From Duodenibacillus intestinigallinarum (GTDB lineage: Bacteria; Pseudomonadota; Gammaproteobacteria; Burkholderiales; Burkholderiaceae_F), in NCBI GenBank assembly GCA_019117105.1, contig DXAH01000050.1:82419-146418 (forward strand): 64,000 bases of DNA. Direction: 5' to 3'. Every line of letters begins with the position of its first letter. The stretch's first letter is position 1. Of the stretch, positions 17,184 through 26,468 are shown one piece after another. Position numbers and translations under genes: made by a program. The notes beneath the pieces are model-generated. The model was given only the letters and a program-made list of their open reading frames with translations, was not told the origin of the DNA and searched no databases.

Positions 17184-17837
17184 TTATTTGTGGCTCATGC
17201 GACGCACCAGCCAGTCGCCGAAGCTTTGCATGGCTTGCACGAACACAATGAGGATCACCACCACGGCGAGCATCACATCGGGCATGAAGCGCTGATAGCC
17301 GTAACGAATGCCCATGTCGCCCAGACCCCCGCCGCCGATGGCGCCGGCCATGGCGGAGTAGCCCACCAGACTCACGAGGCTGATAGTGAGACCGGCCACA
17401 ATGCCGGGCATGGCTTCGGGCAGAAGCACCTTCATGACGATCTGCAGATTGGTGGCGCCCATGGCCTGAGCGGCTTCAATAAGGCCCTTGTCTACTTCTC
17501 GCAGGCTCGTTTCCACCAGACGCGCGATAAAGGGTGCGACGGCGATCGTCAGCGGCACAACGGCAGCGGCTGTACCGATGGAGGTGCCGGCGATGACGCG
17601 CGTAAGCGGAATGATTGCCACGAGCAAAATGATGAACGGAGTGGAACGCACGGCATTGATAATCCAGCCGAGCACTTTGTTAAAGATCGGCATCGGGTGC
17701 ACGCCGCCGTTGTCGGTGACATGTAGCAGAATGCCCAGCGGGATGCCGAAGACGGAGCCGATGAAGCCCGACAAGCCCACCATGATGACGGTCTCGACGA
17801 ACGAGTCCCATAGCATGAGCATCAAATCAGAGGACAT
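17184..17837 (-). CDS. metI: Methionine ABC transporter permease
   Basis: Inner-membrane subunit of the MetNIQ importer for D/L-methionine and derivatives. The 217 residues with about five membrane segments are typical. The ATPase-contacting EAA loop is seen as AAQAMGATNLQIVMKVLLPE. It overlaps the end of metN by 11 bp. No metQ binding-protein gene lies on either side. Confidence 0.92.
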   Translation of the reverse strand: MSSDLMLMLWDSFVETVIMVGLSGFIGSVFGIPLGILLHVTDNGGVHPMPIFNKVLGWIINAVRSTPFIILLVAIIPLTRVIAGTSIGTAAAVVPLTIAVAPFIARLVETSLREVDKGLIEAAQAMGATNLQIVMKVLLPEAMPGIVAGLTISLVSLVGYSAMAGAIGGGGLGDMGIRYGYQRFMPDVMLAVVVILIVFVQAMQSFGDWLVRRMSHK

Positions 17838-18876
17838 GGCTTGTGACCTCCTCGACGGTGACGTTATGCTTGCGCAGATATTCGAGCAGCTGAGAGAAGG
17901 TGTCCGTGTTGCAACTCGTCAGAATCGTGAGCGTACCGAAGCCCTTACCCTGCACTTCGTCGACCTGGCCCAACAGGATGTTGACGTCAATGTTGAACAT
18001 TCGGCTGGCTTCGGAAATCACCGGGCGCGTCACTTCGCTGCCCACGAAGCTCAGGCGCAGGATGTGCACCGAATCCTTATCGAGGCCTGCCACTTGTTCG
18101 CGCACGCGCTCGAGCATGGAGCCGGGTAGTTCCTGAGCCATGATGTTGCCGATGAGGGCTTTGGTGGTTTCGGTCTGGGGACGACGGAAAACGTCGATCA
18201 CCGAACCTTCTTCCACGACGATGCCCTTGTTCATGACGGCGACGCGGTCGCAGATTTGCTTTACCACGTCCATCTGATGGGTAATCATGACGATCGTGAG
18301 GCCGAGCTCCTTGTTGATGCGCTTCAGAAGTTCGAGCGTGGCGATGGTGGTTTCAGGGTCAAGAGCGCTCGTGGCTTCGTCCGAGAGCAAAACGCGCGGG
18401 TCGTTGGCAAGCGCTCTGGCGATGCCCACGCGCTGCTTCTGACCGCCCGAGAGCTGGGCCGGATACTTGTTGCGGTGTTCGGTAAGCCCCACAAGATCGA
18501 GCAGCGGATCCACCTTGGCCTTGATCTTGGCCTTGTCCATGCCAATCAGTTCGAGCGGGAAAGCGGCGTTGTCGAACACCGTACGAGAACTCAGCAGGTT
18601 GAAGTGCTGAAAGATCATGCCGATGTTGCGGCGCGAAGCGCGCAGCTCGGCTTCCGTCATGGTGTTGAGGCATTTGCCGTCGACGGTGACCGTGCCTTCG
18701 CTCGGACGGTTAAGGAAGTTGATGCAGCGCACAAGCGTGGATTTGCCTGCCCCGGAGCGGCCGATAATGCCGAAGATTTCGCCCTGTTCAATGTGCAGCG
18801 AAACGTCTTTGAGAGCGTAAAAAACTCCGCCTTCGGGAGTGGGATAGCGCTGCGTGATGTGTTGTAGATCAATCAT
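17827..18876 (-). CDS. metN: Methionine ABC transporter ATP-binding protein
   Basis: ATPase of the MetNIQ importer, 349 residues from the ATG at 18876 (MIDLQHITQRY). Walker A GRSGAGKST, signature LSGGQKQRVGIARAL, Walker B VLLSDEATSALD and the switch histidine ITHQMD are all intact. The C-terminal 90 residues form the NIL domain that binds methionine and causes trans-inhibition. Operon with metI. Confidence 0.94.
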   Translation of the reverse strand: MIDLQHITQRYPTPEGGVFYALKDVSLHIEQGEIFGIIGRSGAGKSTLVRCINFLNRPSEGTVTVDGKCLNTMTEAELRASRRNIGMIFQHFNLLSSRTVFDNAAFPLELIGMDKAKIKAKVDPLLDLVGLTEHRNKYPAQLSGGQKQRVGIARALANDPRVLLSDEATSALDPETTIATLELLKRINKELGLTIVMITHQMDVVKQICDRVAVMNKGIVVEEGSVIDVFRRPQTETTKALIGNIMAQELPGSMLERVREQVAGLDKDSVHILRLSFVGSEVTRPVISEASRMFNIDVNILLGQVDEVQGKGFGTLTILTSCNTDTFSQLLEYLRKHNVTVEEVTSHVL

Positions 18877-19003
18877 CGCGCAAGTTCGGAAAAAAGGACG
18901 CCGTATCAAAAAGGAACGGCGCCTGAGTGTAATCCGCGCATTCTATCGGTTTTTGCCTTGTTTTTCTTGAGTATTTTGGCGTAGACCTTGGTCGGGGAGG
19001 TGC

Positions 19004-19729
19004 TCAGGACGCATTCGTCGGTTCTTCGGAGTGCAGCGCCTGCGTCCAGCGACATCCTTTTTTGCACTTTTTGGCGATGCGCTCGAGAAAGGCTTCGTGT
19101 TCTGCCAGTTCGTCGGCAGGCACTTCGGCACGAACAAACAGACTCTTGTCCGGAATTTGAAAGCCCTTTTCTCCTGCCTCGTAAGTGTCTCCCAGCAATT
19201 CGCCCTGCTTGCGGGTCATGGCGAGATACACTTCGGCCAAAAGTCGCGCATCGAGCAAAGCGCCGTGCAGGGTACGGGCCGAACGATCGATTTCATAGCG
19301 CGTGCAGAGTACGTCAAGGTTGTTGCGAAGTCCCGGGAACATGTCGGAAGCCATTTTCAGGCTGTCAGTCACCTTCAGGCAATAGTCTTCGATGCGGCCT
19401 TTACCCAGACGTCCGAGCTCCATATTGAGAAAGCCCACGTCGAAGCTTGCGTTATGGATGATGAGTTCGGCGCCTTCGATGAACTTCAGAAAATCGTCAA
19501 CGATGTCGGCAAAGACAGGCTTGTCGGCCAAAAAGGCGTTGTCAAGACCGTGCACGTTCACTGCCTCAATAGGCACGTCGCGCTCGGGATTGATGTAGCG
19601 GTGGAAAAACGCCTCGGGTCTGTCGCTGAGGGTTCGGCCGACAATTTCCGCGCAGCCGACTTCCACGATTCGATCATCTTTATCGGCGTAAAGTCCCGTG
19701 GTTTCCGTATCCAAACAAATTTGACGCAT
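19004..19729 (-). CDS. dnaQ: DNA polymerase III epsilon subunit (3'-5' exonuclease)
   Basis: Proofreading subunit of the replicase. The 241 residues carry Exo I (CLDTETTGL with the two acidic metal ligands), Exo II (IIHNASFDVGFLNMEL) and Exo III-epsilon (LHGALLDARLLAEVY with the catalytic His and Asp). The C-terminal tail, normally the alpha-binding segment, ends KKGCRWTQALHSEEPTNAS. Eighteen base pairs downstream of rnhA, a common Burkholderiales pairing. Confidence 0.94.
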   Translation of the reverse strand: MRQICLDTETTGLYADKDDRIVEVGCAEIVGRTLSDRPEAFFHRYINPERDVPIEAVNVHGLDNAFLADKPVFADIVDDFLKFIEGAELIIHNASFDVGFLNMELGRLGKGRIEDYCLKVTDSLKMASDMFPGLRNNLDVLCTRYEIDRSARTLHGALLDARLLAEVYLAMTRKQGELLGDTYEAGEKGFQIPDKSLFVRAEVPADELAEHEAFLERIAKKCKKGCRWTQALHSEEPTNAS

Positions 19730-19747
19730 GATGAATTCTCGTGACGG

Positions 19748-20194
19748 TTACTCGGCAAATTGCGCCGCACCCATATTGGCCAGCTCATCGGCGCGTTCGT
19801 TTCCGGGGTCTCCGGCGTGGCCTTTAACCCAGCGCCAGTCAATGTCGAATTTTCCGGCAAGCGAATCGAGCCGCTGCCAGAGTTCGACGTTTTTGACCGG
19901 TTTGCCGTCGGAGGTTCGCCAGCCTTTTTTCTTCCAGCCGTGGATCCAGCCTGTGATGCCGTTGCGTACATAGCTCGAGTCCAGATGCAGGATGATCGGC
20001 ACGGGACGCTTGACGGCACTCAAGGCCTCGATAACGGCGGTGAGTTCCATTCGGTTGTTGGTGGTTTTGGCTTCTCCCCCGTAGAGCTCGTGCGAGTGAG
20101 CGCCAAAACGCATCAAAACACCCCAGCCGCCGGGGCCGGGGTTTCCTTTGCAGGCGCCGTCGGTCCAGATTTCAAGAACAGTCTGCTGCGTCAT
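19748..20194 (-). CDS. rnhA: Ribonuclease HI
   Basis: Degrades RNA in RNA:DNA hybrids. The 148 residues include all four catalytic acids: Asp in TDGACKGNPGPGG, Glu in NNRMELTAVIEAL, Asp in LDSSYVRNGI and Asp in GDPGNERADELA, plus the WVKGHAG histidine loop. The common DSQYV is DSSYV here, a tolerated change. It overlaps the upstream methyltransferase gene by 23 bp. Confidence 0.95.
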   Translation of the reverse strand: MTQQTVLEIWTDGACKGNPGPGGWGVLMRFGAHSHELYGGEAKTTNNRMELTAVIEALSAVKRPVPIILHLDSSYVRNGITGWIHGWKKKGWRTSDGKPVKNVELWQRLDSLAGKFDIDWRWVKGHAGDPGNERADELANMGAAQFAE

Positions 20195-20951
20195 TGGAGA
20201 TCTTCAAAGATTCGGAATTTTTCAGTGTGGCCGAGACGGTTTTTCCGGATTTGGCGGTCGCGAAATTGACTTTGCCGACAAGCGTTGGTTTGACGGTCAC
20301 CTTGCGGGCCGACAGCAAAATGACGTTGCTTAAGGTTGGCCACCAACGGTCTCCGGCTTTATCAAGCCAGCTCGGCAGACGCACATTGGCGGAGTTCTTG
20401 TCGGGACTGACGGCATAGACGCCGAAGTTGCCGCCTTCGAGCGAAAGTCCTGCTTTTTGAATGGCCGCCTTGATGGACAGGATCGGAATGCAGGCCGAAC
20501 CGTTGGGCAGAATTTTTCGCGAAGGGAAAACTTTTTCTCGCAGTGCCCAGCTTCCCATCGCGTTGAAAAAAAGAGCAATGAGAAGGCCGTTGGGGGCAAG
20601 CACGCGTGCGGCTTCGTTTACCGTAGTCTGCAACTTTTCGGGGTGTCGATCGAACGTATGCGCGAGCACGATCGCATCGCAGCATTCGTCGCACAGTGGC
20701 AGTGCGTCGGCTTGCGCAAGCACGCGGTCTCGAAAATCACTCTCGCTGGCGTGCGCATGCACTACGTCGTCAATGAGAATGCGGTGTGTGATCGGGCTGG
20801 CGGCAAAGGGGTTCAATGCGCCGAAACCGATCTGAAGGGCCCGATTCCCCGATTTGTTGGCAAGAAACCGTGCGCAGGCCCCTTCCTCCCAGGCCAATAC
20901 GGTGCGGCCTGCGGGGGAGGCGAGAAACGATTCCCAGGTGACCGAGCGCAT
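20172..20951 (-). CDS. Class I SAM-dependent methyltransferase
   Basis: A 259-residue protein with a degenerate SAM-binding fold: LQIGFGALNPFA as motif I, DALPLCDECCDAIVLAHTFDR as the post-II/IV region and AARVLAPNGLLIALFFN as motif post-III. This type of gene sits next to rnhA-dnaQ (often beside gloB) in Burkholderiales. The substrate is unknown. Its 3' end overlaps rnhA, so the three genes are probably one transcript. Confidence 0.75.
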   Translation of the reverse strand: MRSVTWESFLASPAGRTVLAWEEGACARFLANKSGNRALQIGFGALNPFAASPITHRILIDDVVHAHASESDFRDRVLAQADALPLCDECCDAIVLAHTFDRHPEKLQTTVNEAARVLAPNGLLIALFFNAMGSWALREKVFPSRKILPNGSACIPILSIKAAIQKAGLSLEGGNFGVYAVSPDKNSANVRLPSWLDKAGDRWWPTLSNVILLSARKVTVKPTLVGKVNFATAKSGKTVSATLKNSESLKISNDAADCS

Positions 20952-20964
20952 GACCGTCGTACGC

Positions 20965-22347
20965 TCAACGGCGTCCGAAGCCGCCGAAACGGCCGCCCAA
21001 TTGACCGAGCGCGCGCATCATCTTGGCCATGCCGCCCTTTTGCATGTGCTTCATCACGTCGCGGGTCTGCTCGAACTGCTTGAGCAGACGGTTGACTTCC
21101 TGCACGGTGACGCCCGCACCCGTTGCAATGCGGCGCTTGCGGCTCGCCTTGATGATTTCAGGGTTGCGGCGTTCCTTGGGCGTCATCGAATTGATGATAC
21201 CTTCGGTACGGCGGATCTGCTTGGCGGCGTCCTTGTCGTTGACGTGCGCGGCAGCTTGCTGGAACTGAGCCGGGAGCTTTTCGATGATGCCCGAGATCGG
21301 TCCCATGTTCTTCATCTGGGAGATCTGTCCCTTGAAGTCTTCCAGGTCGAACTTGTCGCCGGACTTGATCTTCTTGGCGAGCTTCTCGACGGTCTTTTGG
21401 TCGACCGACTTCTGCACGTCCTTGACGAGGGAGACGATGTCGCCCATGCCGAGGATGCGGCCGGCCATCTGTTCGGGGTTAAAGAGCTCAAAGCCGTCGA
21501 GCTTTTCACCCAGACCCACAAACTTGATCGGTTTGCCCGTGACCATGCGCACCGACAAGGCCGCACCGCCGCGGCTGTCACCGTCGAGCTTGGTGAGAAC
21601 AACGCCGGTAAGCGCCAGACGTTCATTGAAGGCGCGGGCCGTGTTGACGGCGTCCTGACCGAGCATTGCATCGATCACAAAGAGCGTTTCGGCGGGGTTG
21701 AGGAAGTCGGCGAGGTCGCTCACTTCCTGCATCATGGCTTCGTCGATGGCCAGACGACCGGCCGTATCGACGATGAGCACGTCGTAGAAGTGACGCTTGG
21801 CATGGTCGAGCGCCATGCGGGCGATGTCAAGCGGTTTCTGATCCGGTGTGGATTCGAAGAAGTCGGCGCCGGCCTGCGCGGAAACGGTCTTCAACTGATC
21901 AATAGCGGCGGGACGGTACACGTCGGCCGAGACGGTGAGAACCTTTTTCTTAAGATTTTCCTTGAGCCACTTGGCGATCTTGGCCGCACTCGTGGTTTTA
22001 CCCGAACCCTGAAGACCGGCCAGGAGAATTACGGCAGGCGGCTGAACGGAGAGGTTGATCTGGCGATCTTTTTCGGGAACGTCGCCGCCGATGACTGCGG
22101 TGAGTTCGCGTTCGACAACACCTACCAGAGCCTGACCGGGGTTGAGATTGCCGACAACTTCTTCGCCGAGCGCTTTTTCCTTGATGCGGGCGGTGAGTTC
22201 GCGCACCACAGGGAGGGCGACGTCGGCCTCAAGCAGCGCAAGGCGTACTTCGCGCAGCATATCGCGCGTATTTTGTTCGGTCAGGCGGGCCTGTCCGCGC
22301 ATGGTTTTGACGATGCGCGAAAGGCGGGAACTCAGATTCTCAAGCAT
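20965..22347 (-). CDS. ffh: Signal recognition particle protein Ffh
   Basis: SRP54 homologue that targets inner-membrane proteins cotranslationally. The start at 22347 gives MLENLSSRLSRIV and 460 residues. N domain about 1-90, then GTPase G1 GLQGSGKTTSAAK, G3 VDTAGRLAID and G4 TKLDGDSRGG. The C-terminal M domain binds 4.5S RNA and is methionine- and glycine-rich at the end (MMRALGQLGGRFGGFGRR). Divergent from the ypjD-like gene, the same pairing as ypjD/ffh in E. coli. Confidence 0.96.
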   Translation of the reverse strand: MLENLSSRLSRIVKTMRGQARLTEQNTRDMLREVRLALLEADVALPVVRELTARIKEKALGEEVVGNLNPGQALVGVVERELTAVIGGDVPEKDRQINLSVQPPAVILLAGLQGSGKTTSAAKIAKWLKENLKKKVLTVSADVYRPAAIDQLKTVSAQAGADFFESTPDQKPLDIARMALDHAKRHFYDVLIVDTAGRLAIDEAMMQEVSDLADFLNPAETLFVIDAMLGQDAVNTARAFNERLALTGVVLTKLDGDSRGGAALSVRMVTGKPIKFVGLGEKLDGFELFNPEQMAGRILGMGDIVSLVKDVQKSVDQKTVEKLAKKIKSGDKFDLEDFKGQISQMKNMGPISGIIEKLPAQFQQAAAHVNDKDAAKQIRRTEGIINSMTPKERRNPEIIKASRKRRIATGAGVTVQEVNRLLKQFEQTRDVMKHMQKGGMAKMMRALGQLGGRFGGFGRR

Positions 22348-22637
22348 GAAAAAACGGCTGGAAAAAGCGAAAAAATGGAAATTACCTTGAGTGAAAGCCC
22401 AAACGCAATGCAAAGCAGACCGCTCTTAAGGTTCCTGCGGGGCAGGCTCGACTAGAATCGCATAAAAAAGAGAGGCTGTTTGATCAGCGAGCGGACCGTT
22501 TTTCAATCCGAAAGACGACGGCTCGCCAGTCTGCGGCAGACACGCGGTCGGATATTTTAAAGCACTGCGCCGTCTGTTTCCGTGTTTGAAAAACATCCTT
22601 TCAGACGTGCTGTTTTTCTTTTTGGGATTACTCTCAG

Positions 22638-23453
22638 ATGGCTCTGAGCGAAATTTTGCTTGTGATTGCCGCCCTGGCCTACCTTGTCTGCGGCGTTGGC
22701 ATTGTGAAGGTTTTGAACGCACCCGAAGCGGTGGCGCCTGCCTGGCTTCGCACCGTGGGCTTTGTGGGCTTTGCCGCGCACGCCGTGGGCGTTCTGATGA
22801 ACATGTTTGCTCCCGGGGCGATTCGCTTCGGTTTCGGCATGGCTGTCTCGGCTCTGCTGTGCATCTCCGTGGCGATCGTTCTCGTTGAAAGTCTCGTGCA
22901 CCGCATCAACGGTTTGATGGGCATCGTGATCGTGGTGTCTGCCTTTGGTACGGCCCTGCCCGTGGTGTTTCAGGGTGAGCTTTTCCCGGCGCAGGAATGG
23001 TCGATTCTTTTTCGCGTCCATCTTCTGATGGCGCTTGCGGCATACAGCTTCATGACGATTGCCGTCGTGCAGGCGATTTTGCTTACTCGCAAGGAACGCG
23101 AAGTGGCTAACCCCGCTACGCTCAATAAGGGCGGTCTTTTGTCGAGCATGCCGAGTCTGTTGGCGATGGAACGCATTCTTTTCCGCATCGTGGCCTGTGG
23201 CTTTGCCTGCCTGACCTGCGTGCTGCTTCTGGGTGCGATGGCCACCTACGAACTGCACCAGACCTACTTCATATTCGAGCACAAGACGATTCTGACGTGG
23301 TTGTCCTGGATCGTGTTTGCCGTGCTTCTGGCAGGCCGCTACTTCCTAGGTTGGCGCAAAAAGAAGGCTCTTGCTTGGTTTTGGGCCGGCATCGTCTTCC
23401 TGGCGGTTGCTTATCTCGTGTATCGCTTCATCCTTGACGCGATGATCCACTAG
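22638..23453 (+). CDS. Inner-membrane protein, YpjD/CcsA-like cytochrome c assembly family
   Basis: Hydrophobic protein of 271 residues with about eight predicted membrane segments. It resembles the heme-handling CcsA/CcmC superfamily member YpjD, whose precise role is not settled. Its place opposite ffh supports the YpjD assignment. A 290-bp spacer holds both promoters. Confidence 0.82.
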   Translation: MALSEILLVIAALAYLVCGVGIVKVLNAPEAVAPAWLRTVGFVGFAAHAVGVLMNMFAPGAIRFGFGMAVSALLCISVAIVLVESLVHRINGLMGIVIVVSAFGTALPVVFQGELFPAQEWSILFRVHLLMALAAYSFMTIAVVQAILLTRKEREVANPATLNKGGLLSSMPSLLAMERILFRIVACGFACLTCVLLLGAMATYELHQTYFIFEHKTILTWLSWIVFAVLLAGRYFLGWRKKKALAWFWAGIVFLAVAYLVYRFILDAMIH

Positions 23454-23463
23454 CGAGTCAATC

Positions 23464-23712
23464 ATGGGACGAATTCTGTTTTGGGTGATTCTGATTGTCG
23501 CCATTTATGCCGCCTTTGTGTTTGCGCGCAGCCGCCGCACCAAGGGTGACTCACACAAGCAGGTTGACGGCAAGAAATCGAAGTTTCCGACGGCCATGAT
23601 CGAGTGTCCGGAATGCGGCGCATACTTTCCTGAAGATGAGGCGGTGCTGGGCGACGGAAAGGCATATTGCTCGGAGCGCTGCCGCAAGAAGGCGCGCGCT
23701 CACAAGGCCTGA
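23464..23712 (+). CDS. Small membrane-anchored zinc-ribbon protein (PP0621 type)
   Basis: An 82-residue protein with one N-terminal membrane segment (LFWVILIVAIYAAFVFA), a basic linker, and a C-terminal knuckle with cysteines in IECPECGAYFP and YCSERCRKK that could bind one zinc. It fits the small PP0621-type family found next to ampD in betaproteobacteria. Function unknown. It starts 10 bp after the previous stop, and ampD begins immediately after its own stop. Confidence 0.78.
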   Translation: MGRILFWVILIVAIYAAFVFARSRRTKGDSHKQVDGKKSKFPTAMIECPECGAYFPEDEAVLGDGKAYCSERCRKKARAHKA

Positions 23713-23713
23713 G

Positions 23714-24343
23714 ATGGCGCAGGATCTCGTCATTGACCCCGAGGGCTGGCTTGTCGCGGCAGAGCGGCACGAGAGTCCGCATTACAACGAACGCCCGGAC
23801 GAAGATGCCGAGCCGCATGTCGTCGTACTGCATAACATTTCTTTGCCTCCGAATCGGTTTGGGACGGGGCTTGTGCGGGATCTCTTCATGGGAGAGCTCG
23901 ACACCAAGACCCACCCAGATCTGACAGACCTCGAAGGGCTGCGGGTTTCGAGTCATTTTTTTATTGCGCGCGACGGGCGCATCGAGCAGTTCGTAAGTTG
24001 CGCAAAGCGGGCGTGGCACGCCGGTGTGAGCCGCTTTAACGGGCGCGACAACTGCAACGATTTTTCCATCGGCATCGAACTGGAAGGAACCGATTTCGTG
24101 GCCTTCGAAGAGGCCCAGTATCAGGCGCTGGTAAAGCTTTTGGGCGCCATTGACGCCCGATATGGTCTTTCGTATATTGTGGGACACAGCGATATTGCAC
24201 CGGGTCGAAAAACCGATCCGGGCCCGCACTTTGACTGGGTGCGCTTAAACGGCTCCCGATCGGCGTTCGGCAGTCCGCAGTTTGCGGGCGCCGCCGCGCG
24301 ACTGCAGTTGAGCATTCTCGAACAATCCTTCGCGCGCGCTTGA
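23714..24343 (+). CDS. ampD: 1,6-anhydro-N-acetylmuramyl-L-alanine amidase
   Basis: Cytosolic zinc amidase that removes the peptide from anhydro-muropeptides during wall recycling; its loss induces AmpC in species that carry it. The ATG at 23714 gives 209 residues and MAQDLVIDPEGWL. Zinc ligands are the His in VLHNIS and the His and Asp in GHSDIAPGRKTDPG. The WHAGVSRFNGRDNCNDFSIG region is typical of AmpD. Confidence 0.93.
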   Translation: MAQDLVIDPEGWLVAAERHESPHYNERPDEDAEPHVVVLHNISLPPNRFGTGLVRDLFMGELDTKTHPDLTDLEGLRVSSHFFIARDGRIEQFVSCAKRAWHAGVSRFNGRDNCNDFSIGIELEGTDFVAFEEAQYQALVKLLGAIDARYGLSYIVGHSDIAPGRKTDPGPHFDWVRLNGSRSAFGSPQFAGAAARLQLSILEQSFARA

Positions 24344-24409
24344 GTTTTCTAAAGCCGCGACGCTTTCATCCTTAACGGGCCTGCTTTTGCCAAAGCTCGG
24401 CCAATAGCT

Positions 24410-24949
24410 ATGTACACGATTTTTTCTTTTCTGACCGGACTGATCGGAAGTCTTCTTTTACTGCGTGCCTGGTGCTGGACGCTTGCCATCACGCCGCGAG
24501 ATCCGGTGGTGGGGTTCATCTGGAAGGCCACCAATTGGCTCGTGACGCCTTTCGGCTTTGTGGTGCGTCCTCGCGGCGATTGGGATTTGCCGACGCTGGC
24601 CGCAACGATCTTTGTGGCATTGGTGCAGGTTTGGGCCGGACGCGAATTGATGGGCATGCCCGAGACGGCGACGGCCTTCATCGTAGCGATTATCGCCATG
24701 GCGCTGCGCTGGCTCGTCAATCTCCTGATCTGGGGCACCATCATCTACTGCATCATGTCGTTCTTTGCTAACCGTTGGTCGGGATACATGGCGCTTTTGG
24801 GGACGCTGCTTGATCCGTTCCTGCGTCCCTTCCGCCGTCTTTTGCCGCCGATCAAAGGGTTTGATCTGTCGCCGATTCTCTTCTTTTTGCTTCTGAATTT
24901 GGCGCTGCGCTTTCTGGTTCCTGCCAGCATGGGTCTGTACGTTTTCTAA
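24410..24949 (+). CDS. YggT family membrane protein
   Basis: Integral membrane protein of 179 residues with two YggT repeats: each has a membrane helix pair followed by a P-F motif, DPVVGFIWKATNWLVTPF and LLDPFLRPFRRLLPP. The family is linked to osmotic or membrane stress in some bacteria, without a defined activity. It precedes mscS by 21 bp, which fits an osmotic context. Confidence 0.87.
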   Translation: MYTIFSFLTGLIGSLLLLRAWCWTLAITPRDPVVGFIWKATNWLVTPFGFVVRPRGDWDLPTLAATIFVALVQVWAGRELMGMPETATAFIVAIIAMALRWLVNLLIWGTIIYCIMSFFANRWSGYMALLGTLLDPFLRPFRRLLPPIKGFDLSPILFFLLLNLALRFLVPASMGLYVF

Positions 24950-24970
24950 GAGCACGAATGGGGTAACAAG

Positions 24971-26386
24971 ATGACGACAACAACGAATCTGCCCGCTGAT
25001 GCGGACAACGTGCTCGCCAACGCAGGACAGGCGGTGATCCACACTTCGGAAACGCTCATTGGTGACATCGTGGCGCTTTTTACCGGCACCACGCACGGCT
25101 ACGTGATTCTTGCGCAGGTTGCAGCCATCGTGCTGGCGGTTTTTGCCGGGCTGGTGGTGCATAAGATTGCAGGCGCGCACATCAAGGCGCTGACGTTGCG
25201 CATCGGGCGCAAGACATGGAAGGCCAAAGCTCTCGAGCTGTGCCTCAATACGATTAATGACATATTGTTCTCGGCAACGGCTGCAGCTCTTTTGTCGCTG
25301 TGCGTGTGGGGAATCACGGAAACCGGCTTTTTAAGCGACCGTAGCGAACTTGTGCTCGTGCGCGTGGCCTACCAGATCTTCTACGCCTGGGCAATCCTGC
25401 TGGTGCTGATGCAGTTTTTCACGGTGCTGCTGGGCGAGCGCATGTTCGGCAAAGGTCTGCGGCATGCCGTGCGCATCGCCTTCTGGGTGCTTGCGGTTTT
25501 GCAAATCATCGACGTGCTGCCGGTGATTGTTGACTGGATGCGAGCCTGTCAGCTGCCGATCGGTACAGACAAACTGACCGTCTGGGCTCTCATCGTCGGC
25601 TTTCTCACGCTGTTCTTGGCCTTGGGCATTGCCTCCCGCATTTCCGGTTTGTGTGAAGCGGCCATCATGAACATGCGCGAGATGGAGATGAATTCCCGCG
25701 TCGTTCTGGCGCGTTTGTGCCGTGTGGGCTTTTTAATTCTCGGCGTTCTGGTCGGCTTGTCGAGCGCGGGCATTGATCTGACGGTGCTCTCGGTCTTCGG
25801 CGGAGCGCTCGGCGTCGGCATCGGCTTCGGTATGCAGAAAATTGCCTCGAACTACATTTCGGGTTTCATCATTTTGTGCGACAAGTCAATCAAGATCGGC
25901 GACATGGTCAACGCTGCGGGATTTACCGGCATCATCACTCAGATCAACACTCGCTATTCGGTGCTGCGCAACACTTCGGGCGAAGAAATGATCGTGCCCA
26001 ACGAAAACTTCGTTACCGGCAGCGTCATGAACTACTCGCACACGGATACGGCAACGCTTGTAACTCTTAACGTTTCGTGCGCCTACGAAAGCAACGTCGA
26101 CGAGGCACTGCGCATTCTCTCCGAATGCGTTCTTGCTCAGCCGCGCGTGTTGCACGATCCCGGTCACAAGCCCTGGTTTGCCGTAACCGAGTTTGCCGCA
26201 AGCGGCATCAATCTGCGCGCAGCATTCTGGATTGCCGATCCCCGCGACGGGACAGTGGTACTCAAGAGCAATATTTTCCGAGCCGTTCTCAAGGCATACA
26301 ACGAGGCGGGCATTGAAATTCCTTACGACAAGCTCGAAGTGACGCTCAAAGGTACGGGGACAGATGAAGAGGCTCCCGCGGCATAG
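24971..26386 (+). CDS. mscS: Small-conductance mechanosensitive channel (MscS family)
   Basis: Inner-membrane tension-gated channel of 471 residues, longer than E. coli MscS (about 286), because of an N-terminal extension with several extra membrane segments. The pore helix region is VLSVFGGALGVGIGFGMQK followed by the beta domain IKIGDMVNAAGFTGIITQINTR. The cytoplasmic C-terminal domain ends near the GIEIPYDKLEV segment. Probably cotranscribed with yggT; a terminator follows. Confidence 0.92.
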   Translation: MTTTTNLPADADNVLANAGQAVIHTSETLIGDIVALFTGTTHGYVILAQVAAIVLAVFAGLVVHKIAGAHIKALTLRIGRKTWKAKALELCLNTINDILFSATAAALLSLCVWGITETGFLSDRSELVLVRVAYQIFYAWAILLVLMQFFTVLLGERMFGKGLRHAVRIAFWVLAVLQIIDVLPVIVDWMRACQLPIGTDKLTVWALIVGFLTLFLALGIASRISGLCEAAIMNMREMEMNSRVVLARLCRVGFLILGVLVGLSSAGIDLTVLSVFGGALGVGIGFGMQKIASNYISGFIILCDKSIKIGDMVNAAGFTGIITQINTRYSVLRNTSGEEMIVPNENFVTGSVMNYSHTDTATLVTLNVSCAYESNVDEALRILSECVLAQPRVLHDPGHKPWFAVTEFAASGINLRAAFWIADPRDGTVVLKSNIFRAVLKAYNEAGIEIPYDKLEVTLKGTGTDEEAPAA

Positions 26387-26412
26387 CCGGGCAATCGACG
26401 GCATTCAGACGC

Positions 26413-26441
26413 AAAAAAGCGGCCCGAGTCGGCCGCTTTTT
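26413..26441. terminator. Bidirectional terminator between mscS and pstB
   Basis: Stem GCGGCC/GGCCGC flanked by A-tract and T-tract on either side, so it works on both strands; convergent genes end on both sides. Confidence 0.92.
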
Positions 26442-26468
26442 GCTGCATCTGAGGCACGATGATGACGT

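Noticed and set aside
20854..22455. Open frame of about 530 codons antisense to ffh
   Set aside because: Ffh is certain by its GTPase and M-domain motifs; the opposite frame is a product of GC-rich codon structure.
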